Assembly: GCA_937874965.1 (NCBI GenBank)
Contig: CALNCD010000068.1
Span: 1 to 64,000 of the forward strand
Source of the DNA: an uncultured Erysipelotrichaceae bacterium
GTDB taxonomy: Bacteria > Bacillota_I > Bacilli_A > Erysipelotrichales > Erysipelotrichaceae
DNA length: 64,000 nt
Direction of reading: 5' to 3'
Shown here: one piece after another, positions 9,402-17,313 of the stretch
Numbering within the stretch: position 1 is the stretch's first letter
Layout of the letters: every line of letters begins with the position of its first letter
Position numbers and translations under genes: made by a program
Notes under the pieces: model-generated
Seen by the model: the letters and a program-made list of their open reading frames with translations, nothing else
Databases searched by the model: none
Told to the model about the DNA's origin: nothing

Positions 9402-9971
9402 TTAGCGTGTGTACGTCACAGCACTTAATCCTTGGTGAGCATCAATAAACGGCTGGAATTGTTCGATACTGTCACTGACCAGTAAGCTCTCTAATTCGAC
9501 TTGCATAAGAAATCCAGCGGTAACCATATCTTTGAATTGGGTTACTAGTCCACCGTAGAAATTATGCGTATTGACCAGAATGCAGGGATTATTGTGCTGT
9601 CCAATACGGCTCCAGGAAATAACTTCACTGAATTCTTCAAGTGTTCCCCATCCTCCTGGTAACGCGATATAGACATCACCAAGCTCAATCATCTTCAACT
9701 TACGTTCATGCATGGTATCCACAACAATAAGCTGATTCAGTTGGGGATGAGCCAGTTCCCGCTCAATCAAAAAGGTCGGCATAACACCTATGGTTTTCTG
9801 ACCTCCCGCTCGGACTGTATCTGCGATTATTCCCATCAGACCGACTTTTCCTCCGCCGAATACCAACGTATGTCCTTGATCACAAATCCACTGGCCCAGC
9901 TTCTTCGCTGCTTCCGCAAATGCAGGATCCTTCCCGGCATTTGCACCGCAATAAACAACAATATTCATCAT
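9402..9971 (-). CDS. LOG-family protein (TIGR00730)
   Basis: Member of the LOG / YvdD family, which hydrolyses nucleoside 5'-monophosphates to base and ribose-5-phosphate. The 189-residue protein has the Rossmann loop VFGGGKVGLMG and the diagnostic PGGWGTLEE with the catalytic Arg/Glu region MHERKLKM upstream. GGAGG lies before two consecutive ATG codons (9971 and 9968); the second has better spacing. The physiological substrate in bacteria is not settled. Confidence 0.9.
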   Translation of the reverse strand: MMNIVVYCGANAGKDPAFAEAAKKLGQWICDQGHTLVFGGGKVGLMGIIADTVRAGGQKTIGVMPTFLIERELAHPQLNQLIVVDTMHERKLKMIELGDVYIALPGGWGTLEEFSEVISWSRIGQHNNPCILVNTHNFYGGLVTQFKDMVTAGFLMQVELESLLVSDSIEQFQPFIDAHQGLSAVTYTR

Positions 9972-10069
9972 TAATCCTCCCTGTCCACCCTACATTATAG
10001 ACTATGGGTTATACCCAGGTGTGAAGACTTTGTGAAGAATTCATCCGTAAACAACTCTGAGAACTAGCT

Positions 10070-10097
10070 AAAAAAAGCCCGCAGCGAAGCGCCACGG
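10070..10097 (-). terminator. Terminator of the repeat lipoprotein gene
   Basis: On the minus strand CCGTGGCG-CTT-CGCTGCGG forms 8 pairs (two G-T) and is followed by GC and seven T. Confidence 0.75.
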
Positions 10098-10109
10098 ACT
10101 GATTCAGTA

Positions 10110-11120
10110 TTATTCGATTGTTCTTGTGTAACCTGTTGAATTTGCTTTTTCAACGGCTGCGATGTATGTACCGATCTTAATGGTAACCTTTGTCTTAAGA
10201 TCAGCATTCGTTGTCACTGTCGTATCATCGACAGGAATAGCTTTCACTTCAGCAACGGTCTTGCCAACCATATACTTTTCAAGTTCAGCCTGCTGTTCGT
10301 ACCATTCTTTCTTGATTGTACCAGCATCCTTCATTCCATATTTTTCTTTGAGTTCTTTCTTTGTGGAGAAGTTCACAGGATCAGCTGATGTGATAACTGG
10401 AGCGCCTTCAATTGATACAGTTGCCTTGTTTTGAGCAACATCGTTGTAAACGAAGAGAATCTTACCATCTTTGTCCGTTGCGGTTCCGGTGAATGTTGTA
10501 TCAAATTGGATTGAACCAAGCTTGTCAGCTGATGCATCAGTTGCGGCAACAACTGTATTGGATGCAGAACCAATGGTCTTGACATCCTTGACTTCGACAG
10601 CTGCTTCAGCAGCTTTCTTGACAACAGCCTGATAGGTTTCAATGCTGATTGTAACAGATGTCTTCAAATCTCCGTCAGCAGACTTCAATGCAGCAATCTG
10701 ATCCAGTGTTTTGCCCTTCATTGCAGTTTCAAGAGCAGCAATCTGTTCGAACCAATCTTTCTTAATGCTTGAAGATCCAGACATACCATAAGCGGCACCC
10801 TTTTCCTTCTTTGTCGGCGTAGCTGCTGACTTATCAAAGCCAATAAGCTTGCCGGCTGCATCAAATTTAACCGTATTCTGAGCAGTATCAATCATAACAT
10901 CCACGATCTTGCTGTCCTTGTCCAATAGAACAATGGCATAGGTAGTATTTGCTTGAACCTGTCCATCACTTGCTTTCTTGTCCGCTGTAGCAGCTACAGG
11001 GGCTTTTCCTTCAACCGTTGTGATGCTTGCGACACCAACTTTATAGGTCTTGGAACTGCTTCCTGAGCAACCAGAAAGCACCAGCATGATTCCTAGTAAT
11101 GCGACTAGTAATTTTTTCAT
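10110..11120 (-). CDS. Lipoprotein with an internally duplicated domain
   Basis: Family not recognised. The 336-residue protein starts MKKLLVALLGIMLVLSGCSG, a clear lipoprotein signal with lipobox LSGC (Cys19), so it should be anchored outside the membrane. Two halves repeat the same plan: a beta-rich stretch (DKDSKIVDVMIDTAQNTVKF; DKDGKILFVYNDVAQNKATV), then KYGMK/AYGMS, SIKKDWFEQIAALE or TIKKEWYEQQAELE, a K-T-x-x-x-I/V-x-A segment, and DLKTxVTIxIxTYxAxVxKA. The repeat looks like a ligand-binding fold duplicated in tandem. It has its own promoter and terminator. Confidence 0.8.
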   Translation of the reverse strand: MKKLLVALLGIMLVLSGCSGSSSKTYKVGVASITTVEGKAPVAATADKKASDGQVQANTTYAIVLLDKDSKIVDVMIDTAQNTVKFDAAGKLIGFDKSAATPTKKEKGAAYGMSGSSSIKKDWFEQIAALETAMKGKTLDQIAALKSADGDLKTSVTISIETYQAVVKKAAEAAVEVKDVKTIGSASNTVVAATDASADKLGSIQFDTTFTGTATDKDGKILFVYNDVAQNKATVSIEGAPVITSADPVNFSTKKELKEKYGMKDAGTIKKEWYEQQAELEKYMVGKTVAEVKAIPVDDTTVTTNADLKTKVTIKIGTYIAAVEKANSTGYTRTIE

Positions 11121-11151
11121 TTAGTAAGTTTCCTCCTATTACTATAGCCTT

Positions 11152-11179
11152 ATTATATAACTAATCCGATTAAAAACAA
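11152..11179 (-). promoter_or_regulatory. Promoter of the repeat lipoprotein gene
   Basis: TTGTTT (11179-11174), 16-nt spacer and TATAAT (11157-11152) on the minus strand; AGGAGG lies before the ATG. Confidence 0.6.
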
Positions 11180-11353
11180 TTCAAAAACAGTGAAAACCCC
11201 TTATTGATGTGAATGCATTAACAAATTACTTTTAGATGACAAGTATTTTTGTGAAAGATAATTCACAATTCACAAAGATTGTAAGCCTTTGCGCATTGCT
11301 TTTAACCCTGAAACAGAAATCCGGATTCCTGTCGTTGAATCCACTGAATCCAG

Positions 11354-11378
11354 AAAAAAACACAGGACTTGTCCTGTG
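11354..11378 (-). terminator. Terminator of msrA
   Basis: Minus strand CACAGGA-CAAG-TCCTGTG followed by seven T. The rest of 11180-11353 shows no gene that I can support. Confidence 0.85.
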
Positions 11379-11387
11379 CTCCGATGC

Positions 11388-11894
11388 CTAGTATCCATCC
11401 TTTTTTTCTGCAGGGCTGGCGAGATTCAAATCGATGTGGCAATACCCTCCTGGATTCTTCTTGAGGTATTCCTGATGATACTGCTCAGCCGGATAATAAC
11501 GATCCAGTTTCTCAACTTCAACGACAATCGGCTGTGAGTATGACTCTTGCTGCCTCGTGATTTCCTGTTCAATGATGATACGGTCAGCCGGATTTGTATA
11601 GTAAATCCCTGTCCGATACTGGCTTCCGCGATCATTGCCTTGACGATTCAAAGAAGTCGGGTCAATAATACGGAAATAATGATCTAAAATTGCCCCAAGG
11701 GATATGCGGTGTTCATCATAGATGACTTTAACAACTTCAGCATATCCCGTAGTCTGTGTGCAGACTTGCTGATACGTCGGGTTATCTGTTTGGCCTTGTG
11801 CATAGCCCACCTCCGTGGATTCAACACCAATCAATTGTTCATAATACGCTTCACTGCCCCAGAAACAGCCTGCGCCCAGCACGATTTGCGCCAT
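11388..11894 (-). CDS. msrA: Peptide-methionine (S)-S-oxide reductase MsrA
   Basis: Repairs oxidised methionine in proteins. The 168-residue protein begins MAQIVLGAGCFWGSEAYYEQ; GCFWG holds the catalytic cysteine (Cys10). It then has the family sequence GVESTEVGYAQGQ, a DPTSLNRQGNDRGSQYRTGI substrate region, and YHQEYLKKNPGGYC near the end, whose Cys is a candidate resolving residue. The MsrB domain is absent. Upstream lies TG-G-TAGAAT, an extended -10, and AAAGGAG as ribosome site. Confidence 0.95.
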   Translation of the reverse strand: MAQIVLGAGCFWGSEAYYEQLIGVESTEVGYAQGQTDNPTYQQVCTQTTGYAEVVKVIYDEHRISLGAILDHYFRIIDPTSLNRQGNDRGSQYRTGIYYTNPADRIIIEQEITRQQESYSQPIVVEVEKLDRYYPAEQYHQEYLKKNPGGYCHIDLNLASPAEKKDGY

Positions 11895-11980
11895 GACTCA
11901 TCACTCCTTTTTCCTTATTCTACCATACCTGTCAATCCATGAATCAATTTACATATTTCATGAATTAAAAACAACTTTAT

Positions 11981-12009
11981 TTGACATTTCATAAAATTAG
12001 TACTATATT
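11981..12009 (+). promoter_or_regulatory. Promoter of the CIRCE-controlled membrane gene
   Basis: TTGACA (11981-11986), exactly 17 nt, then TATATT (12004-12009). The start point falls near 12016, just ahead of the CIRCE element. Confidence 0.8.
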
Positions 12010-12020
12010 TTAAGTATAGA

Positions 12021-12047
12021 TTAGCACTCGATATAAATGAGTGCTAA
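12021..12047 (+). promoter_or_regulatory. CIRCE operator (HrcA binding site)
   Basis: TTAGCACTC-N9-GAGTGCTAA, a perfect match to the CIRCE inverted repeat bound by the heat-shock repressor HrcA. It sits between the promoter and the ribosome site (AAGGAGGG) of the HdeD-like gene, the usual position for repression. Confidence 0.95.
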
Positions 12048-12056
12048 GGAGGGTTT

Positions 12057-12590
12057 ATGAAACACACAAAAATTCATTGGTCAAATCTCATTATCGGCAT
12101 TCTCTTGATTATTCTGGGAGTTGCGACCTTGTCACAGCCTGCCGCAAACCTCTTGTCGTTATCGATTCTTTTCGGATTCGGTGCCTTCATCAAAGGATTC
12201 ATTGATCTTTATGAAGCCTCGGTTTATCGGAAGGTAACAGGTCATCATCTTGGTTCCATGATTCTTGTGGGAATTCTGGATATCATCATCGGTATTATTC
12301 TCTTGATGCAGCTGAACATCACTGCTGCGACGCTTCCTTATGTCTTCTCCATCTGGATGATCGTAGATTCTGTACTTTCGCTCTTCCGATATGATGTTCT
12401 GGATTCTGTCTCAACCGGTCATTATGTTCTCTCGATTATCGTCAGTATCCTGGGAATTGCTTTAGGTATTCTGCTGTTCTTGAATCCGGTGATTGCTGCA
12501 CTCTCACTGGCCATCTTGATCAGTTTGTATTTCCTGATGTTCGGATGCTTCAATATCTATCTTGCATTCACTCAGCACCGTTATCTTTAA
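12057..12590 (+). CDS. DUF308 / HdeD-family membrane protein
   Basis: Integral membrane protein of 177 residues with six predicted helices in the two-fold repeated plan of the DUF308/HdeD family (GILLIILGVATLSQPAANLL, GILDIIIGIILLM, SILGIALGILLFLNPVIAAL). E. coli HdeD is linked to acid resistance; the molecular role is unknown. The perfect CIRCE operator makes it a member of the HrcA heat-shock regulon, which normally covers chaperones. Single-gene unit with its own promoter and terminator. Confidence 0.9.
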   Translation: MKHTKIHWSNLIIGILLIILGVATLSQPAANLLSLSILFGFGAFIKGFIDLYEASVYRKVTGHHLGSMILVGILDIIIGIILLMQLNITAATLPYVFSIWMIVDSVLSLFRYDVLDSVSTGHYVLSIIVSILGIALGILLFLNPVIAALSLAILISLYFLMFGCFNIYLAFTQHRYL

Positions 12591-12600
12591 ACAGTAAACC

Positions 12601-12639
12601 GAACCTCCCTGCTTGGACAACAATAGGGAGGTTCTTTTT
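12601..12639 (+). terminator. Terminator of the HdeD-like gene
   Basis: Perfect 10-bp stem GAACCTCCCT / AGGGAGGTTC with a 14-nt loop and five T. Confidence 0.88.
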
Positions 12640-12754
12640 AGACTGAAGAAACGGAAATTGTGAAATGCTATCGCCCTGCTTTTTCAGGATCTCTGCTTAT
12701 CGTGTCACTGTTCTGTCTTGCTTGATTGAACCCTCAGCTGAACTGAAGCAATTC

Positions 12755-13324
12755 TTAATGCTGGCGCTGATGCAGCATCGCTTTCTCGATTGCCTGGGTA
12801 TACTGCTGATCCATAAGCCACGACAGGCGTTCAATAATGGCCTCGCTGGGCTGTTTAACACCACTGAAGATCCAATCGACAACAATGCCGGAAAACGCAT
12901 GGCAATAGAAATTAATAATAAATTCCGCATCCTCAGCCTCAATGGCCTGTGCTTGGGGAATTTCATAGAAAACCCGGCTGAGCAGCCCATAAATCGTTGT
13001 ATAGAAAAGCCGTGTAAATTGATTCCGTTGCAAGGAATTGAGGGTATTCAGACAGAATGCATAATTATCATAGACATAGTCCAGAATCACCTTGAAGCTT
13101 TCCTTCCAGGTTGTATAGTCTACATCAGTCTTGATCGGGTTTAGGAAATCATCTTCATAAACCCATTCCAGAAGAGCATAGATATCTTGAAAGTGATAGT
13201 AAAACGTCTGCCGCGTCATCCCGCAGCTTTCGACAAGCTCTGTAACGGTGATCTGATCGACCGACTTGCTTTTCATCATCGTCTTTAACGACTGTGCTAG
13301 TGCTCTTTTCGTAGAAACTGACAT
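12755..13324 (-). CDS. TetR/AcrR-family regulator, DhaS-like
   Basis: The 189-residue protein has an N-terminal TetR helix-turn-helix (ITVTELVESCGMTRQTFYYH, residues about 25-44, ending FYYHF) and a C-terminal half of the TetR_C_8 / DhaS type (SGIVVDWIFSG). Members of this branch often control neighbouring metabolic genes. No effector or target is evident. The neighbours are a PAP2 phosphatase on the same strand and the divergent oleate hydratase gene 1 kb away. AAAGGAGTC precedes the ATG. Confidence 0.88.
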   Translation of the reverse strand: MSVSTKRALAQSLKTMMKSKSVDQITVTELVESCGMTRQTFYYHFQDIYALLEWVYEDDFLNPIKTDVDYTTWKESFKVILDYVYDNYAFCLNTLNSLQRNQFTRLFYTTIYGLLSRVFYEIPQAQAIEAEDAEFIINFYCHAFSGIVVDWIFSGVKQPSEAIIERLSWLMDQQYTQAIEKAMLHQRQH

Positions 13325-13450
13325 GAAAGACTCCTTTGTTCTATTTTAAAGCATTGATCGGGGGTTTTTCAATCCATTTATTAGCCGTTCTCGGACATTA
13401 TGAGACAGCATGAATCAACTTGCTTGCGCTTATGAAGGAAGCCTCTCCCA

Positions 13451-14116
13451 TCACCCTTCATGATAGGGTCTTACAGCCCTGATTGACGCCTGCACATTCC
13501 TGTACACCAGGGAACTGCTTAAGCCGATAGACAAGCCTAATACCCATCCATCCAGGACATCGGATGGCCAATGAACACCAAGGTATATCCGGCTGATACC
13601 AACGATGACTGGAACGAGGATGCAGCAACTTTGCAGGAGACGCTTGATGAACTTATCCATCGTCTTTTCCTCGATGATGGGGATAATTGCAGTATAAACG
13701 GCGCCGGCAATCATTGTATGTCCGCTAGGGAAAGAATACCCGCTTTCGCTGATGAGCTGAAGGATTGCAGGACGGGGCTCCTGGATAAGATTTTTCAGAA
13801 CAACATTCAGCAGTCCAGCACACAACAGCGTATAGATCATCCGGAACTTGATACCGGTCTTGGCGTTGCGGTTCAAAACCAGCAAAGCAAGGACGATGCT
13901 TCCGATAAACCATGCTGAGCCCACGTCAGTTAACCTCATCATTATCGATGTTGTGGAATCCGAAACAAAAGAACTGATCCACTGGTAGACGACATCATCA
14001 ACCGGCTGGAACCCATGGCATTTCTTTAGGATAACCATACCGATAAAGACAAGGATCAGTCCTGAAATGATTGCAGCTTGATATTTATTAGGCTTCGTTT
14101 GGTCATCATTCATCAC
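13451..14116 (-). CDS. PAP2-family membrane phosphatase
   Basis: Probable lipid phosphatase (phosphatidic acid or undecaprenyl pyrophosphate type). The 221-residue protein has about six membrane helices and all three PAP2 motifs: KNLIQEPRP, SFPSGH, and SRIYLGVHWPSDVLDGW with the catalytic histidine. Which lipid it acts on cannot be told. The start is MM; either ATG could be used. No operon partner overlaps it. Confidence 0.9.
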   Translation of the reverse strand: MMNDDQTKPNKYQAAIISGLILVFIGMVILKKCHGFQPVDDVVYQWISSFVSDSTTSIMMRLTDVGSAWFIGSIVLALLVLNRNAKTGIKFRMIYTLLCAGLLNVVLKNLIQEPRPAILQLISESGYSFPSGHTMIAGAVYTAIIPIIEEKTMDKFIKRLLQSCCILVPVIVGISRIYLGVHWPSDVLDGWVLGLSIGLSSSLVYRNVQASIRAVRPYHEG

Positions 14117-14237
14117 ATGTCCTCCATCCTGAAATAATACTTGAATCAGCAGAGGAATTCATGGGGCTTGAATTAGAAGATGATAAGGAAACTATAATTG
14201 TGAATACCAGGAGCATCCCGCTGCTTCCTGATTCTTT

Positions 14238-14292
14238 TGACAGGTTCACTGTTTTGTCAGTTTTTTTAACATATCGCTGATTCTGTCAGTTT
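14238..14292 (+). promoter_or_regulatory. Repeated TGTCA/TGACA half-sites upstream of oleate hydratase
   Basis: The 225-nt gap before the oleate hydratase gene holds TGACA (14238-14242), TGTCAGTTT (14255-14263) and a second TGTCAGTTT (14284-14292), followed by the dyad TTTCA-N8-TGAAA. The spacing suits a dimeric repressor such as a TetR protein, but no matching sites are visible before the TetR gene itself. AAGGAGG lies 7 nt before the ATG. Confidence 0.3.
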
Positions 14293-14342
14293 CATCATCT
14301 TGTGAAACATTCTAGGATAAGAGTATCACAAGGAGGTTATGT

Positions 14343-16109
14343 ATGTATTACAGCAATGGAAACTATGAAGCTTTTGCTTCTGTAAAGAAAACAGGTGAAA
14401 TGGATGAGCGCAAAGCGTACTTGATCGGATCGGGTCTGGCATCGCTGGCGGCAGCCGCCTTCCTGGTTCGGGATACCTCGATCAATCCGCATAATATCAC
14501 TATCATTGAAGAAATGAGCATCGCTGGCGGAAGTCTTGACGGCATCCTGCAGGATAACAAAGGCTTTATCATCCGGGGTGGCCGGGAGATGGAGAATCAC
14601 TTCGAATGCTTATGGGATCTATACCGCAGCATTCCTTCTCTTGAAGTCGATGGTTCTGTTCTGGATGAATTCTACTGGCTCAATAAGGAGGATCCTAACT
14701 TTTCCCTGCAGCGGGCAACACTGAAACAGGGAATGGATGCGAAAACCAACGGAACATTTACGCTTTCGCAGACTGCCTCAGAAGAATTGATCAAGCTGTT
14801 CTTTACACCTGAAGATAAGCTGGATGATTTAACGATTTCCGATGTTTTCAGCGAAGACTTCTTCGCATCGAATTTCTGGCTGTACTGGCAGACGATGTTT
14901 GCCTTCGAAACCTGGCACAGTGCAACGGAAATGAGACGATATCTCTCCCGGTTCATTCATCATATCGGCGGACTGCCTGACTTTTCTGCCTTGAAGTTCA
15001 CCAAGTACAATCAGTATGAGTCATTGGTCTTGCCTTTGAAGAAATACCTTCAGGATAAGGGCGTTCAGTTTATGTTCTCAACCGAAGTCCTGAATGTTCT
15101 CTTTGATGTTCAGCCAACCCAGACTGTCGCAACCAAACTCATCTGTCAGGGTGCTGAGAAGCTCTTCAGCATAGAACTGCGCCACGAAGATCTCGTCTTC
15201 ATTACCAACGGCAGCAATACTGATGCTTCATCCATCGGGGATCACAAGACTGCAGCCGTGCTGGATGGAACGGATGCGAAAAGCTACGCACTCTGGTCAA
15301 AAATCGCTGCTCAGGATAGCCGATTCGGACGTCCGGATAAATTCTTCGGGGATATCAAGCGCAGCAATTGGGAATCTGCAACCCTGACTACTCTGGATGA
15401 TAAAATCTTGCCTTATCTTGAAAAGATCTGCAAGCGTGATCCATTGAGCGGCAAAGTTGTAACAGGAGGAATCGTCAGTGTCAAGGATTCCAGCTGGTTC
15501 TTGAGCTGGACAATCAATCGCCAGCCTCATTTCAAAGCTCAGCCCGCTCAGCAGGTTGTCGTATGGATCTATGGACTGTTCAGCGATATCAAAGGGGACT
15601 ATATCAAGAAACCGATGGTGGAATGCACAGGAGAGGAAATTGCCGCTGAATGGCTCTATCACTTAGGTGTTCCTGTTTCAGAAATTGATGGACTGGCAGC
15701 AACCAGCACCAACTGTATTCCGGTGATGATGCCTTATGTTACGGCCTATTTTATGCCGCGATCAAAGGGAGACCGACCAGCTGTTGTTCCTGAAGGAGTC
15801 GTCAATGCCGCCTTTATCGGCAACTTCGCGGAAACACCGCGAGATACCGTATTCACCACTGAATATTCAGTACGGACAGCAATGGAAGCCGTCTATACAC
15901 TAATGGGTGTGGACCGTGGCGTTCCCGAAGTCTTTGCATCCGCGTATGATGTAAGAACCCTGCTGAATGCTACCTCAACCATGATGGACGGCAAGCAACT
16001 GAGTGACCTCAAACTGAACTTTGCGCAGAGAACCGTCTTGAAGATTGCGGCCAAGAAGCTGAAAGGCACTGTTCTCGAAGACCTTCTCAAAACCTATCAT
16101 CTTATCTGA
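14343..16109 (+). CDS. ohyA: Oleate hydratase (myosin-cross-reactive antigen family)
   Basis: FAD-dependent enzyme that hydrates the cis-9 double bond of unsaturated fatty acids to 10-hydroxy acids. The length of 588 residues is normal for the family. Recognisable parts are the FAD Rossmann loop YLIGSGLASLAAAAFL near residue 30, GGSLDG, GREMENHFECLWDL, and the C-terminal FIGNFAETPRDTVFTTEYSV. In gut Firmicutes the enzyme detoxifies host or dietary unsaturated fatty acids. It is a single gene with a strong ribosome site and a hairpin after it. Confidence 0.96.
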   Translation: MYYSNGNYEAFASVKKTGEMDERKAYLIGSGLASLAAAAFLVRDTSINPHNITIIEEMSIAGGSLDGILQDNKGFIIRGGREMENHFECLWDLYRSIPSLEVDGSVLDEFYWLNKEDPNFSLQRATLKQGMDAKTNGTFTLSQTASEELIKLFFTPEDKLDDLTISDVFSEDFFASNFWLYWQTMFAFETWHSATEMRRYLSRFIHHIGGLPDFSALKFTKYNQYESLVLPLKKYLQDKGVQFMFSTEVLNVLFDVQPTQTVATKLICQGAEKLFSIELRHEDLVFITNGSNTDASSIGDHKTAAVLDGTDAKSYALWSKIAAQDSRFGRPDKFFGDIKRSNWESATLTTLDDKILPYLEKICKRDPLSGKVVTGGIVSVKDSSWFLSWTINRQPHFKAQPAQQVVVWIYGLFSDIKGDYIKKPMVECTGEEIAAEWLYHLGVPVSEIDGLAATSTNCIPVMMPYVTAYFMPRSKGDRPAVVPEGVVNAAFIGNFAETPRDTVFTTEYSVRTAMEAVYTLMGVDRGVPEVFASAYDVRTLLNATSTMMDGKQLSDLKLNFAQRTVLKIAAKKLKGTVLEDLLKTYHLI

Positions 16110-16126
16110 TGCAGACCGAATAGACA

Positions 16127-16150
16127 AAAGCAGCCGACGCTGCTTTTTTT
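16127..16150 (+). terminator. Terminator of oleate hydratase, possibly shared with the convergent operon
   Basis: AAAGCAGC-CGAC-GCTGCTTT with further T. On the minus strand the hairpin lies just past the stop of the LPxTG gene, with a weaker T tract, so it may end both units. Confidence 0.8.
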
Positions 16151-16757
16151 AATGCTGTTTCCGGTCGATGTACTGATTCAGTGCCAAAATGACGAGCCCC
16201 GCGACAATGAGAACTGCTATTGCTTGTTCATTGATTCCTTGAACACCGGTATTCGGCAAGTCTTTTCCCCCGGTTTCGGGTAAATCCCGGGTTCCTTCGA
16301 TGGCTTTGAAAATGATTCTGAATTGAGTCAGCTGGTTTTGATAATCATTGGTCAATGCCGTAGGCAGACTGATCTGAAGGTGGTAGGTTTTTTCCTGATC
16401 AATCTGGAATAATCCCAGTGAAACCGATTCAGACATGGATGTTGATGTGAACAGAACCTTCTGGGCATCATCGGTAATCGTCATCATCAGACCGTCCCAG
16501 AGTTTATTGTCTGCAGCACTGCAGGTCACAATCAGTTTGATCGGCTGCTGGGAACGGTTGGAGACCAGAAACGATTCCTGCAAGGCTTGTCCGGGAACCA
16601 GATCACTGGCATTGATCATGAATGGATCATGATTCAAGGTTAAGACAAAATCTTCAGCTCCCCCTTGATAGATCACTTGCGAATCAGCGGCATGAATAGG
16701 CAACAGTGCCATCATCAATAGAACGGCCGTCATCACAGCTTGATACCAACGTTTCAT
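16149..16757 (-). CDS. Small surface protein with two tandem LPxTG sorting motifs
   Basis: The 202-residue protein has a signal peptide (MKRWYQAVMTAVLLMMALLP, cleavage near IHAAD), a beta-rich body, and a cell-wall sorting region near the end. The sorting region has two motifs in a row, LPETG (159-163) and LPNTG (167-171), then a membrane helix and a short RKQH tail. A sortase would link it to peptidoglycan or to a fibre. GGAGGAGGG lies before the ATG at 16757; a longer frame back to 16862 overlaps the previous gene and has no such site. Last gene of the SipW operon. No homolog recognised for the body. Confidence 0.85.
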   Translation of the reverse strand: MKRWYQAVMTAVLLMMALLPIHAADSQVIYQGGAEDFVLTLNHDPFMINASDLVPGQALQESFLVSNRSQQPIKLIVTCSAADNKLWDGLMMTITDDAQKVLFTSTSMSESVSLGLFQIDQEKTYHLQISLPTALTNDYQNQLTQFRIIFKAIEGTRDLPETGGKDLPNTGVQGINEQAIAVLIVAGLVILALNQYIDRKQH

Positions 16758-16758
16758 T

Positions 16759-17313
16759 TTAATCCCTCCTCCCCAATCGGCCCTCGCCATCCACGCTGAC
16801 ATGAATCCATTTTGAACTGACCAGATCGGCTTGATCCCCCTGGATTGTACTGGACACCACATCTAATGCATAGTGATAGCCCCGTTGGGTTGGCGGTGTA
16901 AAGGATTCCAACAAGTCAGACGTTGTCTGTCCAGGAAGAAGGAGAGCTTTATAATAATAGAACCCATCACTGGCTAGAAACCAGCTGGATGTCTCATTTA
17001 ATTCAATCTGCACCAAAGGTGCCGGTCCCGCAACCGAACAGGAGCTGATCACCGCAGATCCTTCCGTATCCGGACAGCTTAGCCAATTGGCCGCCAGGAC
17101 AACCCGAACATAGACCTCAACATTCCCTGTATTCTTGATGGAAACATGTTCCTTGGTTGTTCCGTCAAAGGATTCATGAATGGTCTGATCAACTTTCCCG
17201 GGAACAAACCGGTTTTCCAAGGAATCAGTCGTCTGCGAAAGATACGCCAAGGTAACACTGGAAATGGCTAGAATAACTGTCATGAAGGAAATCAACGCAA
17301 GTTTTAAGCGCAT
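16759..17313 (-). CDS. Exported protein with SipW-type signal peptide
   Basis: 184 residues. The N-terminus (MRLKLALISFMTVILAISSV then TLAYLSQTTD) has the SipW-dependent pattern in which the helix ends in AY followed by a polar stretch, and the mature part opens NRFVPGKVDQ, like TasA/camelysin proteins. It continues with SIKNTGNVEVYVRV and SDGFYYYKALLLPGQT, also found in that group. A cysteine pair may form a disulfide. ATG at 17313 overlaps the TGA of the VWA gene (TGATG), with GGAG 7 nt before it. A subunit or cap of a surface fibre is an inference. Confidence 0.75.
   Translation of the reverse strand: MRLKLALISFMTVILAISSVTLAYLSQTTDSLENRFVPGKVDQTIHESFDGTTKEHVSIKNTGNVEVYVRVVLAANWLSCPDTEGSAVISSCSVAGPAPLVQIELNETSSWFLASDGFYYYKALLLPGQTTSDLLESFTPPTQRGYHYALDVVSSTIQGDQADLVSSKWIHVSVDGEGRLGRRD

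Noticed and set aside
12601..12639. Terminator after the HdeD gene read as a shared terminator for the convergent TetR gene
   Set aside because: It is over 100 nt past the TetR stop and on the minus strand has no T tract.
12665..13144. 159-codon plus-strand frame opposite the TetR gene
   Set aside because: The minus-strand frame has a clear TetR helix-turn-helix and ribosome site; the plus frame has neither.
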